Positions 35,469 to 44,984 of a stretch of 64,000 nt of DNA are shown here, piece by piece. The stretch comes from DASUPK01 sp963831605. GTDB taxonomy: Bacteria; Actinomycetota; Thermoleophilia; Solirubrobacterales; 70-9. The position numbers and the translations under genes are program-made. The stretch is taken from assembly GCA_963831605.1 (NCBI GenBank), contig CAWHQR010000003.1:186001-250000 (forward strand), read 5' to 3'. The notes beneath the pieces were generated by a model, which was given only the letters and a program-made list of their open reading frames with translations, had not been told where the DNA came from and made no database searches. Position 1 is the first letter of the stretch. Every line of letters starts with the position of its first letter.

Positions 35469-36341
35469 GTGCTCACCGACTATCACCTGCACCTGCGCCC
35501 GGACGAGGTCGGCAACGCCACCGAGTACTTCACCCAGGAGAACGTGGAGCGCTACCTGGCGGCCGCGGAGGAGCAGGGCATCGAGGAGCTCGGTGTCTCC
35601 GAGCACATCTACCGCTTCAAGGAGGCCCTCGAGCTCTGGGGCCATCCCTACTGGCGCGACCAGGCTGGGGATGACCTGGCCGCCTACTGCGAGTTCGTGA
35701 GGACGACGCCGCTGCGCCTTGGGGTCGAGGCCGACTTCATACGAGGGGCCGAGGATCGGATCGCGAGTCTGCTCGATGGCCACGACTTCGACTACGTCGT
35801 CGGTTCCGTCCACTTCCTGGGCGAGGCGGGCGCCGTCGACGACCGCCGCTACGACGTCTGGGACTCCTTCCCCGACGCGGACTCGCTGTGGAGCACCTAC
35901 TTCGAGTGGCAGGCCGAGCTGGTCCGCTCCGGCCTGTTCGACATCGTCTCCCATCCGGATCTGGTCAAGATCTGGGGTGCCGACCGGCCCTCTCCGGAGC
36001 GTGACCCTCGCTTCCACTACGAGCCCTTCGTCGAGGCGGTCTCCGAGTACGAGATCGCCGTGGAGATCTCGACAGCGGGGCTCCGCAAGCCGGTTGGTGA
36101 GATCTATCCGGCGCGGGCGCTTGCCGAGATGTGCCTGGAGGCGGGGGCGGAATTCGCACTGTCGTCCGACGCGCACGCCCCTGACCAGGTGGGGTTCGCG
36201 TATGACGACGCGCTGCACTTCTTCGAGCAGCTCGGAGTCGAGCGGCTCTGCGTCTTCGACCATCGGCAGCGGCGGACCGAGCCGATCGGCCGAACCGGCC
36301 TCGAACCCGGCGAGCTGGCAGACCGGGAGGAGGCGGGCTGA
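35469..36341 (+). CDS. PHP-domain phosphatase (histidinol-phosphatase-like)
   Basis: A 290-residue polymerase-and-histidinol-phosphatase domain protein. Metal-binding motifs are in order: DYHLHLRP (HxH, residue 5), VSEHIYRF, GVEADFI, GSVHFLG, VSHPDL and the late SSDAHAPDQVGFAYDDA. It probably hydrolyses a sugar- or histidinol-phosphate, and many such proteins are called HisK without proof. GTG start; TACCGT lies six bases before it, suggesting a leaderless transcript. Its stop overlaps the ispF start by one base (TGATG), implying translational coupling. Confidence 0.82.
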   Translation: MLTDYHLHLRPDEVGNATEYFTQENVERYLAAAEEQGIEELGVSEHIYRFKEALELWGHPYWRDQAGDDLAAYCEFVRTTPLRLGVEADFIRGAEDRIASLLDGHDFDYVVGSVHFLGEAGAVDDRRYDVWDSFPDADSLWSTYFEWQAELVRSGLFDIVSHPDLVKIWGADRPSPERDPRFHYEPFVEAVSEYEIAVEISTAGLRKPVGEIYPARALAEMCLEAGAEFALSSDAHAPDQVGFAYDDALHFFEQLGVERLCVFDHRQRRTEPIGRTGLEPGELADREEAG

Positions 36342-36826
36342 TGCCTCTCCGCGTGGGCATCGGCTACGACAGCCATCGGCTGGTGGAGGGCGAACGGCTG
36401 GTGATCGGCGGGGTCGAGATCGACCATGAGCGCGGTCTCGCCGGACACTCGGACGGTGACGTCCTCACGCATGCGGTGATCGATGCGCTGCTCGGTGCCT
36501 GCGGGCTCGGGGATGTGGGAGAGCTCTTTCCGGACACCGAGGAGCAGTGGCGCGACTCGAACTCGATCGACCTGCTGCGCATCGTGATCGGCCGCATGTC
36601 GGGCGCCATCGCGAACGTCGACGTGACGGTGATCTGCGAGGAGCCGAAGCTCGCCCCCTACAAGACCGAGATCTCCTCGCTGCTGACCGACGTCCTCTCG
36701 GCGCCGGTGAGCATCAAGGCATCGACCAACGAGGGCATGGGGGCGATCGGCCGGGGCGAGGGGATCGCCTGCATGGCCGTGGCCCTGGTCGACACGGGCG
36801 ACGAGATTCAGCGCGCCTACCAATAA
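36341..36826 (+). CDS. ispF: 2-C-methyl-D-erythritol 2,4-cyclodiphosphate synthase
   Basis: Fifth enzyme of the MEP isoprenoid pathway, forming the cyclic diphosphate with loss of CMP. At 161 residues it has GIGYDSHRLVEG (zinc Asp and His), GHSDGDVLTHAVIDALLGA with the second zinc His, FPDTEEQWRDSNS, VICEEPKLAPY and KASTNEGMGAIGRGEGIA. All zinc and CDP contacts are present. It overlaps the PHP phosphatase gene by one base. Confidence 0.95.
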   Translation: MPLRVGIGYDSHRLVEGERLVIGGVEIDHERGLAGHSDGDVLTHAVIDALLGACGLGDVGELFPDTEEQWRDSNSIDLLRIVIGRMSGAIANVDVTVICEEPKLAPYKTEISSLLTDVLSAPVSIKASTNEGMGAIGRGEGIACMAVALVDTGDEIQRAYQ

Positions 36827-36837
36827 CCTTGTTCGAG

Positions 36838-38502
36838 ATGGCGCAGGACCGGCTGAGAGAGGGGATTGCTGGCATCGCTTCGCGGCTGCCTGCGGCTCTT
36901 GGAGACGCTGCATTCGACCTGCGGACCTTCAATGGCGCCGGGTTGATCCGACCGATGCGCCCAGACAAGCTCGCGCGGGTGGTCGAACGCTACGTCCGTC
37001 TGGGTGCTTCCCCGGCTCTCGGCTCGGCCTCGAATGCGATCACGGTGCCCGATCACGTCGCGATCGTCGACGAGGCCGGCAGCCTGACCTGGGAGCGAAC
37101 CCACCGGCGCTCGAACGCGCTGGCTCGAGCGCTCCGCGACGAGGGCGTGGAGGAGGGCGATGGCGTCGCGATCATGTGCCGCAATCACCGCTACTTCATC
37201 GAGGCGACGATGGCGTGCGCGAAGCTCGGCGCCGTCGCGCTCTACCTCAACACGGCCTTCGCCGGCCCGCAGCTCAAGGACGTCATGGAGCGCGAGGACC
37301 CAGCCGCCCTGATCTACGACCAGGAGTTCACTGAGCTGCTCTCCGGGGTGAGCGAGGGGATTCGGCATTTCGTCGCCTGGGAGGAGAAGGAGGGGACCGA
37401 CAGGACGACCCTCGAGCAACTGATCTCCGGCTCGCACGGTGAGGATCTGGATCCCCCGACCGAGCACGGGCGCTACATCATCCTGACCTCGGGAACGACC
37501 GGCACGCCGAAGGGCGCGCAGCGCAGCGAGCCGGAGGGTCTGGGCGCGCTGGCGGCGCTCTTCTCCAAGATCCCCCGCCGCTACGGCGAAACCGCGATGA
37601 TCGCGGCGCCGCTCTTCCACTCTTGGGGCTTCCTCCACTTCATGCTCAGCCTCCCGACGGCGGCCACCATGGTCCTGCGGTCCAGGTTCGATCCGGAGGA
37701 CACGCTGCAGGCGACCGCGGAGCACCGCGCCCGCGTCCTCGCGGTCGTGCCGGTGATGATGCAGCGGATACTGGCCCTGCCGGATGAGGTCAAGCGCCGC
37801 TACGACGTCTCGGCGCTCGAGGTCACCGCGGCCAGCGGCTCGTCCCTCCCCGGCGAGCTCGCGACCAGGTGGATGGACCAGTTCGGCGACAACCTCTACA
37901 ACCTCTACGGCTCGACGGAGGTCGCGTGGGCGACGATCGCGACGCCCGAGGACATGCGCGCCGCCCCCGGAACCGCGGGCCGGCCACCGAGGGGCACGGT
38001 GATCCGAATCGTCGACGAGGACGGCAACGACGTGCCCGAGGGGGAGACGGGCCGGATCTTCATCGGGAACCAGATGGCCTTCGAGGGCTATACCGGCGGC
38101 GGGGACAAGGAGCACCTCGGCGACCTGCTCTCATCGGGTGACGTCGGCCACTTCGACGAGGGCGGCAGGCTGTTCATCGACGGCCGCGACGACGAGATGA
38201 TCGTCTCCGGCGGCGAGAACGTCTTCCCGCGCGAGATCGAGGACCTGCTCTCCGACCATGAGAGCGTCTCCGAGGCGGCTGCGATCGGCATCGAGGATGA
38301 GCAATTCGGCCAGCGGCTGCGCGCCTTCGTCGTCAGGGAGGACGGCTCGGAGATCAGCGAGGATGAGCTCAAGGACCATGTCAAGGCGAATCTGGCGCGC
38401 TTCAAGGTGCCGCGCGAGATCGTCTTCGTCGACGTGCTTCCGCGTAACGCGACGGGTAAGGTCCTGAAGCGCGAGCTGGCCGAACACCAGCCCGCAGACT
38501 GA
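36838..38502 (+). CDS. Acyl-CoA synthetase (AMP-forming, fatty-acid--CoA ligase family)
   Basis: A 554-residue ANL-superfamily enzyme that activates a carboxylic acid via an acyl-adenylate. It has the P-loop YIILTSGTTGTPKGAQR (about 220), ATP-binding LYGSTEV (~358), SGDVGHFDEGGRLFIDGR (hinge region), VSGGENVFPREIE, and the C-terminal catalytic Lys in NATGKVLKREL. The first 60 residues are helical, similar to long-chain FadD-type enzymes of actinobacteria. Start ATG, or TTG nine bases earlier. Chain-length preference cannot be read from sequence. Confidence 0.88.
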   Translation: MAQDRLREGIAGIASRLPAALGDAAFDLRTFNGAGLIRPMRPDKLARVVERYVRLGASPALGSASNAITVPDHVAIVDEAGSLTWERTHRRSNALARALRDEGVEEGDGVAIMCRNHRYFIEATMACAKLGAVALYLNTAFAGPQLKDVMEREDPAALIYDQEFTELLSGVSEGIRHFVAWEEKEGTDRTTLEQLISGSHGEDLDPPTEHGRYIILTSGTTGTPKGAQRSEPEGLGALAALFSKIPRRYGETAMIAAPLFHSWGFLHFMLSLPTAATMVLRSRFDPEDTLQATAEHRARVLAVVPVMMQRILALPDEVKRRYDVSALEVTAASGSSLPGELATRWMDQFGDNLYNLYGSTEVAWATIATPEDMRAAPGTAGRPPRGTVIRIVDEDGNDVPEGETGRIFIGNQMAFEGYTGGGDKEHLGDLLSSGDVGHFDEGGRLFIDGRDDEMIVSGGENVFPREIEDLLSDHESVSEAAAIGIEDEQFGQRLRAFVVREDGSEISEDELKDHVKANLARFKVPREIVFVDVLPRNATGKVLKRELAEHQPAD

Positions 38503-38525
38503 GTCGACAAGGAAGGTCGCGCAGC

Positions 38526-39695
38526 TTGTCCGATACCGAGAGCCTGGAGCCGATCGGGGACGTGGAGGAGAACGACTTCGCGCGGCCAGCGCCCGCCGAC
38601 GAGATCCGCGCCGAGATCGACCAGGCGCGCGCGGCGACCGAGCGGTTCCGCTCCAAGGCATCTGAGCTGATCGCTGAGCTACGCAACCGCGAGGTCCAGG
38701 CCAAAGACGACGCGATCGTCGCGGAGGCGGCGGCCGAGGAAGCACGAGCGCAAGCCCAGGCGGCGATCGAACGCGCGAAGGAGATCGAGGGGCGGATGAC
38801 CGCCAAGGCGCGTGAGGCGATCAAGAAGGCAGGTCAGATCGCGGGGAACGCCGAACGTCGCTCGGCCGAGCTCCAGAGCTCGCTGGCCGATGCGCAGCAG
38901 CACGTCCAGGACGCGGAGAGCCGTACCGCCGAGCTGCAGGCTCACGCGACCGCCGCGCAGCAGCGAACCAGGGCACAGCTCGTCAAGCTCGAGGAGGCGG
39001 CGAAGGGAGCGGAGGCGCGCGCAGACGCGGCCGAGCGGGAGCGAGACACCTCACAGAGGCAAGCCGAGGAGGCGATCGGACGGCTCAAGGAGGAGGCGCG
39101 CACGCGCGCGGAGCGGGCGATCAAGGAAGCTCGCGAGGGGACGGAGGCCGAGGCCAGCGCCGCGCTCGAGCGCGCGAACGAGGCCGAGGGACGGCTCAGC
39201 GACCTGCGCCGTCGCCTCAACGAGGCCGAGCAGCGTGCGATCGCCGCGGACGAGCGTGCCGAGGCGGCGACGGAAAGCGAGAAGACAGAGGTCGAGCGCC
39301 TGCGGCGAGAGATGGACCGGCGGATTCGCGAGGCCGCCGATGAGGCCCGGAGCGAGTCGGAGGATCGCGTGCGCCGGCTGGCCGACCGGGTGGCGCGGGA
39401 GGCCGAGGCACGCGCCCGCGCGGAGGCTGAGGCAACTCTCAGCCAGGAGGCGGTGAAGCTGCAGAGGGAGGCGGACGAGCGGGTCGAGGCGGCACGCCGC
39501 CGGGCCGAGCAGGAGGTCCAGGAGAAGATGGAGCGGGCCCGGACCGAGGCGCTCTCGGGCGCCATTCCGGATGAGCCCGCGGAGCCGGACGGCCAGGCGG
39601 ATCAACCCACACCCCCGCGGATTGGCGACGCTGCGGCCCCCCGCGAGCCCGGCGGCACCCAGTACGCCGGCGGCCGCCGCCTCCGCACCTACTAG
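38526..39695 (+). CDS. Long coiled-coil protein, unknown function
   Basis: A 389-residue protein, nearly all one Ala/Glu/Arg-rich coiled coil (about 25-340), with an acidic start and a Pro/Gly-rich tail ending GGRRLRTY. No signal peptide or membrane helix. Its composition resembles DivIVA/scaffold-type or SMC-arm-like filaments, but similarity here would be driven by composition, so no function is assigned. TTG start. The stop overlaps the convergent SRPBCC gene by four bases. Confidence 0.7.
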   Translation: MSDTESLEPIGDVEENDFARPAPADEIRAEIDQARAATERFRSKASELIAELRNREVQAKDDAIVAEAAAEEARAQAQAAIERAKEIEGRMTAKAREAIKKAGQIAGNAERRSAELQSSLADAQQHVQDAESRTAELQAHATAAQQRTRAQLVKLEEAAKGAEARADAAERERDTSQRQAEEAIGRLKEEARTRAERAIKEAREGTEAEASAALERANEAEGRLSDLRRRLNEAEQRAIAADERAEAATESEKTEVERLRREMDRRIREAADEARSESEDRVRRLADRVAREAEARARAEAEATLSQEAVKLQREADERVEAARRRAEQEVQEKMERARTEALSGAIPDEPAEPDGQADQPTPPRIGDAAAPREPGGTQYAGGRRLRTY

Positions 39696-40153
39696 GCGAC
39701 CGTCGCGGAATCCCGCTGCGACTCGACCGCCCGCTTCAGGGCCAGCAGAGAGTGCTGGAAGCGGCGGCTCAGGGCGGGCGCCGCCACCCGCTCGGCGATC
39801 AGCCCCGCGAGTCCCCCTCCGGCGACGCCGTAGGCGAACCGGAAGGTGACCCGGGTGCGGCCATCTCCGAGTTCCCGGAGCCGCCACCGTCCCCGCTGGT
39901 CCACGCCGGTGACCGAGCTCCAGGCCATATCGCCCTCGGGCTGCCACTCGACGATCTCGATCAGGCCGCCGACATCCGCCGCGCCGACGCGAAGGAGCAT
40001 GCGATAGCGGGCGCCGAGGCCCTTGTGGAGGTCCCCGGCCACCTCCCAGCGGGTCAGGCCCTCCATGAAGACCGGATAGTTGGCCGGCTCGGTCACGTAG
40101 TTCCAGACCAGATGGCGCGGCGCGTCGACCGTGACCTTCTGCTCGATCCTCAT
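39692..40153 (-). CDS. SRPBCC (START/polyketide cyclase-like) protein
   Basis: A 153-residue START-like fold protein: RIEQKVTVDAPRHLVWNYVTEPANYPVFMEGLTRWE is the usual opening, followed by strand-rich middle and a C-terminal amphipathic helix (LAGLIAERVAAPALSRRFQHSLLALKRAVE). The fold encloses a hydrophobic pocket for lipids or polyketides. It sits just downstream of a lipid acyltransferase on the same strand and may bind its substrates; that is inference. Confidence 0.72.
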   Translation of the reverse strand: MRIEQKVTVDAPRHLVWNYVTEPANYPVFMEGLTRWEVAGDLHKGLGARYRMLLRVGAADVGGLIEIVEWQPEGDMAWSSVTGVDQRGRWRLRELGDGRTRVTFRFAYGVAGGGLAGLIAERVAAPALSRRFQHSLLALKRAVESQRDSATVA

Positions 40154-40160
40154 CGGCCGA

Positions 40161-41097
40161 TCACCCGACGACCGGGAGCCTGCGCTCCGCGGCCAGCTCC
40201 GTGAGCTGATCCTGCATCGAGGACGTGATGTCCTCGTAGATGGCGTCCCGGTCCGGATCGGCGCCGTAGCGCTCGCGGAGGTCGATCGGGTCCATCACCT
40301 GCACCGTGATCTTGGCCGGCAGCGGCAGGTGGCCCGAGGAAGTCGCCCACGTTGACCAGCCACGGGAGCGAGAGGTTGACGGGCAGCGTCTTCAGCCGGA
40401 AGAGCTTGTCGAGGCGCAGCAGCTTCGCGAGCCGCTCACCGTGGGTGAGGAAGATCGCCGTCTCCTGACCTCCCACGGAGACCACGGGCACGATCGGCAC
40501 ACCTGCGTCGAGCGCGAGCCTGACGAAGCCGCGCCGCCCCGCGAAGTCGATCCGGTTCGACTCCCAGGTCGGGCGGTTCACCTCCCAGTCGCCGCCCGGA
40601 TAGACGAGGACAGCCGCGCCGGCATTGAGGGCTTTCCTGGCGTTCTCGTGGGACGCCGCGACCGTGCCGAACCGACGCAGGTATGGCCCCACCGGCGAGG
40701 TCAGGACCAGGTTGTGGGCCAGCTGGTAGAAGGCTCGCTCGACCCCGAAGTAGGTGTTGAAGGCGAGCGTGAAGACGATCGTGTCGGGCGTGATCGTGCC
40801 GCCGGAGTGGTTTCCGACGAGCAGCACCGGACCGCTCTCCGGGATCCGCTCCATCCCGCGAACCTCTCCCCGGAACCAGATGCTCGCGATCAGCCAGGAG
40901 AGCGACAGGTTCTCGCGGATGAAGTCCGGATCCCGGTCGTCGAGATCGGCGGTGAGCCGGTTCTGGACTTCGCCGAAGAAGCGGCGCAGCAGCGAAGGAC
41001 GGCCGAATCCGCCCGCACGTGAGCTGCCTGAGTCCGCTCCGTTCTGGCTCTCCCTCTCCCGGGCACGGGCAGCCGTGCCTCCAGCACTTTCTGCCAT
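40161..41097 (-). pseudogene. Lysophospholipid/diacylglycerol acyltransferase family protein, frameshifted near 40337
   Basis: A PlsC-fold acyltransferase. The main frame (41097 down to about 40340) has the active-site block LLVGNHSGGTITPD, FGVERAFYQL, LRRFGTVAAS, VYPGGDWEVNRPTW and GVPIVPVVSVGGQETAIFL, typical of DAGAT-like actinobacterial acyltransferases. An extra C around 40337 shifts the frame; removing it restores HLPLPAKITVQVMDPIDL and a stop at 40161, about 311 residues in all. Likely a sequence error. A Ser/Arg/Gly-rich 35-residue N-terminus precedes the domain. Confidence 0.75.
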
Positions 41098-41108
41098 CCC
41101 CTCCGATT

Positions 41109-42428
41109 CTAGGCCGCGTCGGTGGTCAGCTGCGGGGTCTTGCCGTTCCCCGAGTTGATCCGTACCTGGAGGCGGCGGGCGGCCCGCCCAAGGCGCTTCG
41201 CGGCACGCTCGGCCGTGGAGGCCTGCGCGTGGCCGATGAAGTCGTGAACGAGCGCGTTCGCGTCCACGGGATGCTCGACCTGCGGCACATGTCCGCACTG
41301 CTCGAGCACGACCTGCTTGGCGTCGGGCAGCGCGTCGCGGACGTAGCGCGAGAAGGCGAGCGGGACGAGCGGATCCTCGTCTCCCCAGACGAACAGCGCC
41401 GGGGGCTCGAGCTCTCTCAGGCGCGTGTAGAACCCCTTTGGGCCCGTCGGCTCCTCCAGATAGATGTGCCGGGCGGCGGCGTGGAACGCGACGCGCGCGT
41501 TCACCGACCTGTAGGTGCGCAGGAACTCCTCGACCGCCACATCCGCGGCCGAGGGATGGATGCGCTCCGGCCGAGAGAACATGCTCCAGAACTGCTGGCG
41601 GACGAGGGCGTTGCCGAACGTGTGGGGGATTGCGGCGAGCTCCGGCCGCAGCAGCTTCACCACCGGCACGAAGTGCCTTCGCCTGCGCCAAGCCATCGAC
41701 GGGCAGAGCAGGCTGAGGCTGCGGATCCGGTCCGGCTCCCGCAGGCCCACCTCGATCGCGACTCGGCCGCCGAGAGAGTTGCCGACCAGGTGCGCACGAG
41801 CGATCCCCTGCGCGTCCATGAACCTGGTCACGGCCCGAGAGAACCAGGCCGCGTCATAGGGCGCCCGCAGCGGCTTGGAGGACGACCCGAAGCCGGGCAG
41901 GTCGATCGCGTGGACCGTGTACTCCGGCGTCAGAGCGGAGATGGTTTCGAAGAAGCTGGTCTTGTTGCTTCCCAGCCCGTGGATCAGGATCACCGTCTCG
42001 ATCCCGTCCCCGGCGGTCAGAGTCGAGATCTGAGCCTTGCCGGCCTTGACCTTGTGGATCCGCAGGAGCGGCGGCCTGCCGTTGGGGAGCCTGAAGAAGC
42101 CCTCGAAGGCAACCGCGAGATCCAGGTTGCCGCGCGCCCAGAGGCGGCGCGAGCGGAAGGCGTCCAATCCGGAGAGCCGGCCCTCGCGAAGCTCCAGCCA
42201 GGTGGCCGCGTCGGTCCCGATGACCACGTCCGCCTCGCCCCTGGGCGACGCCGAGACCGTGCAGCCCATCTCGTCCAGCTCGACGGCCCAGCTCAGCCCG
42301 AGGTCATCGAGCTCGATGCGGCAGGTCGCGCTGAAGCCGGGGTCGGCCCCGAGGTAGCGCTGGGGGAGCGAGTCGAACGCATCCTCCACAGCACGAAGTC
42401 GCTGATGCTCAAGCGGTGCCTGAGTCAC
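41109..42428 (-). CDS. SCP2-like domain fused to alpha/beta hydrolase
   Basis: A 439-residue protein in two parts. Residues about 1-130 look like an SCP2 sterol-carrier-type domain (AVEDAFDSLPQRYLGA, CRIELDDLGLSWAVELDEMGCTV, ADVVIGTDAATWLELREGRLSGLDAFRSRRLWARGNLDLAVAFEGFF), which in this family binds lipid. Residues about 140-410 are an alpha/beta-hydrolase with VILIHGLGSNKTSF, DLPGFGSSSKP, the Ser nucleophile GNSLGGRVA, GDEDPLVP and EQCGHVPQVEHP. It probably acts as a lipid or ester hydrolase with its own lipid-holding domain. GTG start; the longer frame would overlap cysS. Confidence 0.8.
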   Translation of the reverse strand: MTQAPLEHQRLRAVEDAFDSLPQRYLGADPGFSATCRIELDDLGLSWAVELDEMGCTVSASPRGEADVVIGTDAATWLELREGRLSGLDAFRSRRLWARGNLDLAVAFEGFFRLPNGRPPLLRIHKVKAGKAQISTLTAGDGIETVILIHGLGSNKTSFFETISALTPEYTVHAIDLPGFGSSSKPLRAPYDAAWFSRAVTRFMDAQGIARAHLVGNSLGGRVAIEVGLREPDRIRSLSLLCPSMAWRRRRHFVPVVKLLRPELAAIPHTFGNALVRQQFWSMFSRPERIHPSAADVAVEEFLRTYRSVNARVAFHAAARHIYLEEPTGPKGFYTRLRELEPPALFVWGDEDPLVPLAFSRYVRDALPDAKQVVLEQCGHVPQVEHPVDANALVHDFIGHAQASTAERAAKRLGRAARRLQVRINSGNGKTPQLTTDAA

Positions 42429-42552
42429 GGCCGCCCCAGAGTACTGTCCCGAACGGTTGTTCCCTCTCACCAGTTTTGTGCTGATTTTCCGAATCAGCGC
42501 GGAATATGCGTGAATCGATGCCCGGGGGCCTGCCCCAAATAGCATCCGCGAC

Positions 42553-43902
42553 GTGGCGGACATTCGCATCCAGGACACCCTCAGCGGTGAGACCCGCGAG
42601 CTGGAGCCCCGCGACGGCGGCGAGGTCGGGATCTACGCGTGCGGCCCCACCGTCTACGGACGGATTCACATCGGCAACGCCAGGCCGTTCGTGGTCTTCA
42701 CCCTGCTCAAGCGGTTCCTCGATCACCAGGGGCTCGCCGCCAAGCTCGTCATCAACGTCACAGACGTCAACGACAAGATCTACGACGCGGCGCGGGAGGC
42801 CGGCAGGCCCTCCGCGGAGTACGCCGAGGAGATGACGGCGGCCTACATGGCCGATACGGACGCGCTCGGTCTGGGACGGCCCGACGCGGAGCCGCTCGCC
42901 ACGCGGACGATCCCCGAGATCGTCTCCCTGATCGAGGCCCTGATCGAGTCGGGACATGCCTACCAGGCGAATGGCGACGTCTACTTCCGCGTCCGGAGCT
43001 TCGATGGCTACGGGAAGCTCTCCAACCGCGACGCCGACCAGATGGACCAGGGGGAGGAGGCGGGCACCGCATCGCTCAAGGAGGACCCACTCGACTTCGC
43101 CCTCTGGAAGGGACACAAGGAGGGGGAGGACACCTCGTGGGATTCGCCCTGGGGCCAGGGCCGCCCCGGCTGGCACATCGAGTGCTCTGCGATGTCGGAG
43201 AAGGAGCTCGGTCTGGACTTCGCGATCCACGGCGGCGGCATCGACCTCGTCTTCCCCCACCACGAGAACGAGATCGCCCAGACAGAGGCCGCGCGCGGCG
43301 TTCCCCTCGCCGAGATCTGGATGCACAACGGGCTCGTGCAGATCGACGAGGAGAAGATGTCGAAGTCGGTCGGCAACATCTTTCAGCTCTCCGAGGCGAT
43401 CGAGCGCTACGGCGCCGAGACGGTGGTCGCCTATCTGGCCTCGGGCCACTACCGCCAGCCACTGGCGTTCTCCGATGAGCAACTCGAGCAGGCGCGTGCC
43501 GGGGTCGAGCGAATCCGGAACTTCCTGCGAGACGCCCCCGGCGGCGAGCCGGATGAGTTCCTGACGGAGAAGCGAAGGGCGTTCCTGGATGCCCTGGCCG
43601 ACGATTTCAAGACGCCACAGGCCTTCGCGGCGATCTTCGAGATCGTCAACGAGGGCAACAAGCGACAGCTGCCCGGTGCCCGCGGGGTGCTGGAGGAGCT
43701 CCTCCCTTTGCTCGGGCTCGAGTCGCTGCTGGGGGACGAGGAAGGAGCTCCTCCGGAGGCCCTCCGGCTGCTCGACGACCGCGAGGAGGCCCGTAGGAGA
43801 AAGGACTTCGATCGCGCCGACTCGCTCCGCGAGCAGCTCGCCGAGATGGGCTGGGAGGCCCGCGACGAGGCCGGCGGCGCCAGGCTCGTGCGGCGCCGCT
43901 GA
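42553..43902 (+). CDS. cysS: Cysteinyl-tRNA synthetase
   Basis: A class I synthetase of 449 residues. It has the zinc Cys and signature CGPTVYGRIHIGNARPF (about 29), the second zinc Cys in WHIECSAMSEKEL (~215), HHENEIAQTEA, and KMSKSVGN (~271), followed by a DALR-type anticodon domain. The genome could also carry the mycothiol ligase MshC, a CysS paralogue, but the full anticodon domain and length favour true CysS. GTG start; TAGCAT seven bases upstream suggests a leaderless transcript. rlmB follows two bases after its stop. Confidence 0.93.
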   Translation: MADIRIQDTLSGETRELEPRDGGEVGIYACGPTVYGRIHIGNARPFVVFTLLKRFLDHQGLAAKLVINVTDVNDKIYDAAREAGRPSAEYAEEMTAAYMADTDALGLGRPDAEPLATRTIPEIVSLIEALIESGHAYQANGDVYFRVRSFDGYGKLSNRDADQMDQGEEAGTASLKEDPLDFALWKGHKEGEDTSWDSPWGQGRPGWHIECSAMSEKELGLDFAIHGGGIDLVFPHHENEIAQTEAARGVPLAEIWMHNGLVQIDEEKMSKSVGNIFQLSEAIERYGAETVVAYLASGHYRQPLAFSDEQLEQARAGVERIRNFLRDAPGGEPDEFLTEKRRAFLDALADDFKTPQAFAAIFEIVNEGNKRQLPGARGVLEELLPLLGLESLLGDEEGAPPEALRLLDDREEARRRKDFDRADSLREQLAEMGWEARDEAGGARLVRRR

Positions 43903-43904
43903 GG

Positions 43905-44570
43905 GTGGCCGATCTGGAGCGGATCTACGGGCGGCGGCCGGTGGAGGAGGCCGAGCGGGGCCGGCGGCGCGTGCACCGGATCTGGCGGGCGCCGGACACG
44001 CCGGCCGAGGAGCTCGAGCGGCTCTGCGGCTCAGCCGACCATCAGGGGATCGTCGCCGAGGTCGATCCCTATCCCTACGCGGACCCGGATCGCCTCTTCG
44101 AGGACGACGACGGCCAGGGACTCGTGGTCGCCCTCGATCAGATCCAGGACCCGCACAACCTCGGCGCCGTCTGCAGGGCGGCCGAGGTGGCGGGGGCTGC
44201 GGGGGTCGTGATTCCGGAGCGGCGGGCCGCTTCGGTTACCCCGGCCGCGTGCAAGGCCTCGGCGGGCGCCGTGGAGCACCTGCCGGTGGCGCGGGTCAGG
44301 AACCTGGCGGACTGGCTCGGCGAGGCCAAGGACGCCAGCGCCTGGATCTACGGCGCCGACGCTGATTCCCCGCGGCGCTACACCGACGTCGAGTGGACCG
44401 GCCGCGCCGTGCTCGTGCTGGGCTCGGAGGGGAGGGGCCTGAGGCAGCGGGTGGCCAAGACCTGCGACGAGCTGGTCTCGATCCCGGTCGCGGGCAGCGT
44501 GGGATCGCTCAACGCCTCCGTGGCCGCGGCCGTGATCCTCTTCGAGGCTCGCCGGCAGCGCGCCGGCTAG
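43905..44570 (+). CDS. rlmB: 23S rRNA (guanosine-2'-O-)-methyltransferase, TrmH/SpoU family (RlmB-like)
   Basis: A SPOUT-fold 2'-O-methyltransferase of 221 residues. The knotted-domain motifs are complete: motif 1 (ALDQIQDPHNLGAVCRAAEVAGA), motif 2 (LVLGSEGRGLRQ) and motif 3 (IPVAGSVGSLNASVAAAVILFEA). The N-terminal L30e-like substrate domain is short (about 65 residues). In Firmicutes rlmB also follows cysS. The assignment to RlmB rests on that order; other SpoU methyltransferases share the motifs. Confidence 0.87.
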   Translation: MADLERIYGRRPVEEAERGRRRVHRIWRAPDTPAEELERLCGSADHQGIVAEVDPYPYADPDRLFEDDDGQGLVVALDQIQDPHNLGAVCRAAEVAGAAGVVIPERRAASVTPAACKASAGAVEHLPVARVRNLADWLGEAKDASAWIYGADADSPRRYTDVEWTGRAVLVLGSEGRGLRQRVAKTCDELVSIPVAGSVGSLNASVAAAVILFEARRQRAG

Positions 44571-44962
44571 CCGCCGGGCAGCTCGGCCGCGTCGATCGCG
44601 TCCATCGCCCGCAGCTCGGAGCGGCGCAGCGACTCACTGCGCAGGTGCTCGATCTCCTGGTAGTCGGGTGAGGAGACCATGTCGATGAAGGCCTGGCGCG
44701 TCGGGTAGGAGACGACCAGCACCATGTCCCAGGAACCGTCGCCGATCAGTTGCTCGGCTGGCCTCCCCGCGAAGACCGGCTTGCCACCGGCTTTCTCCAG
44801 CAGAGGTGCCACTGCCGTGCCGTACTCGGCGTAGCGCTCGGCCCCGCCGTCCGGCAGGAACTCGAGCAGGTTGAGCATGTACACCGGGCCCTCGGAGGCG
44901 CGGCCCGCGAAGGCGGCCATCGCGTCGGGGTCCGGGGCGTCGATGCCCTCGGTTCGATCCAT
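44567..44962 (-). CDS. DUF1330 family protein
   Basis: A ferredoxin-like dimeric alpha-beta barrel protein of about 131 residues (MDRTEGIDAPDPDAMAAFAG at the start; then VYMLNLLEFLPDGGAERYAEYG, VFAGRPAEQLIGDGSWDMVLVVSYPTRQAFIDMVSSPDYQ). This pattern is DUF1330/EthD-like. No catalytic role is established. Convergent with rlmB by four bases and upstream-adjacent to an FMN reductase gene's 3' end. Confidence 0.72.
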   Translation of the reverse strand: MDRTEGIDAPDPDAMAAFAGRASEGPVYMLNLLEFLPDGGAERYAEYGTAVAPLLEKAGGKPVFAGRPAEQLIGDGSWDMVLVVSYPTRQAFIDMVSSPDYQEIEHLRSESLRRSELRAMDAIDAAELPGG

Positions 44963-44984
44963 GGCGCGCAACCCTACCGCTGGA

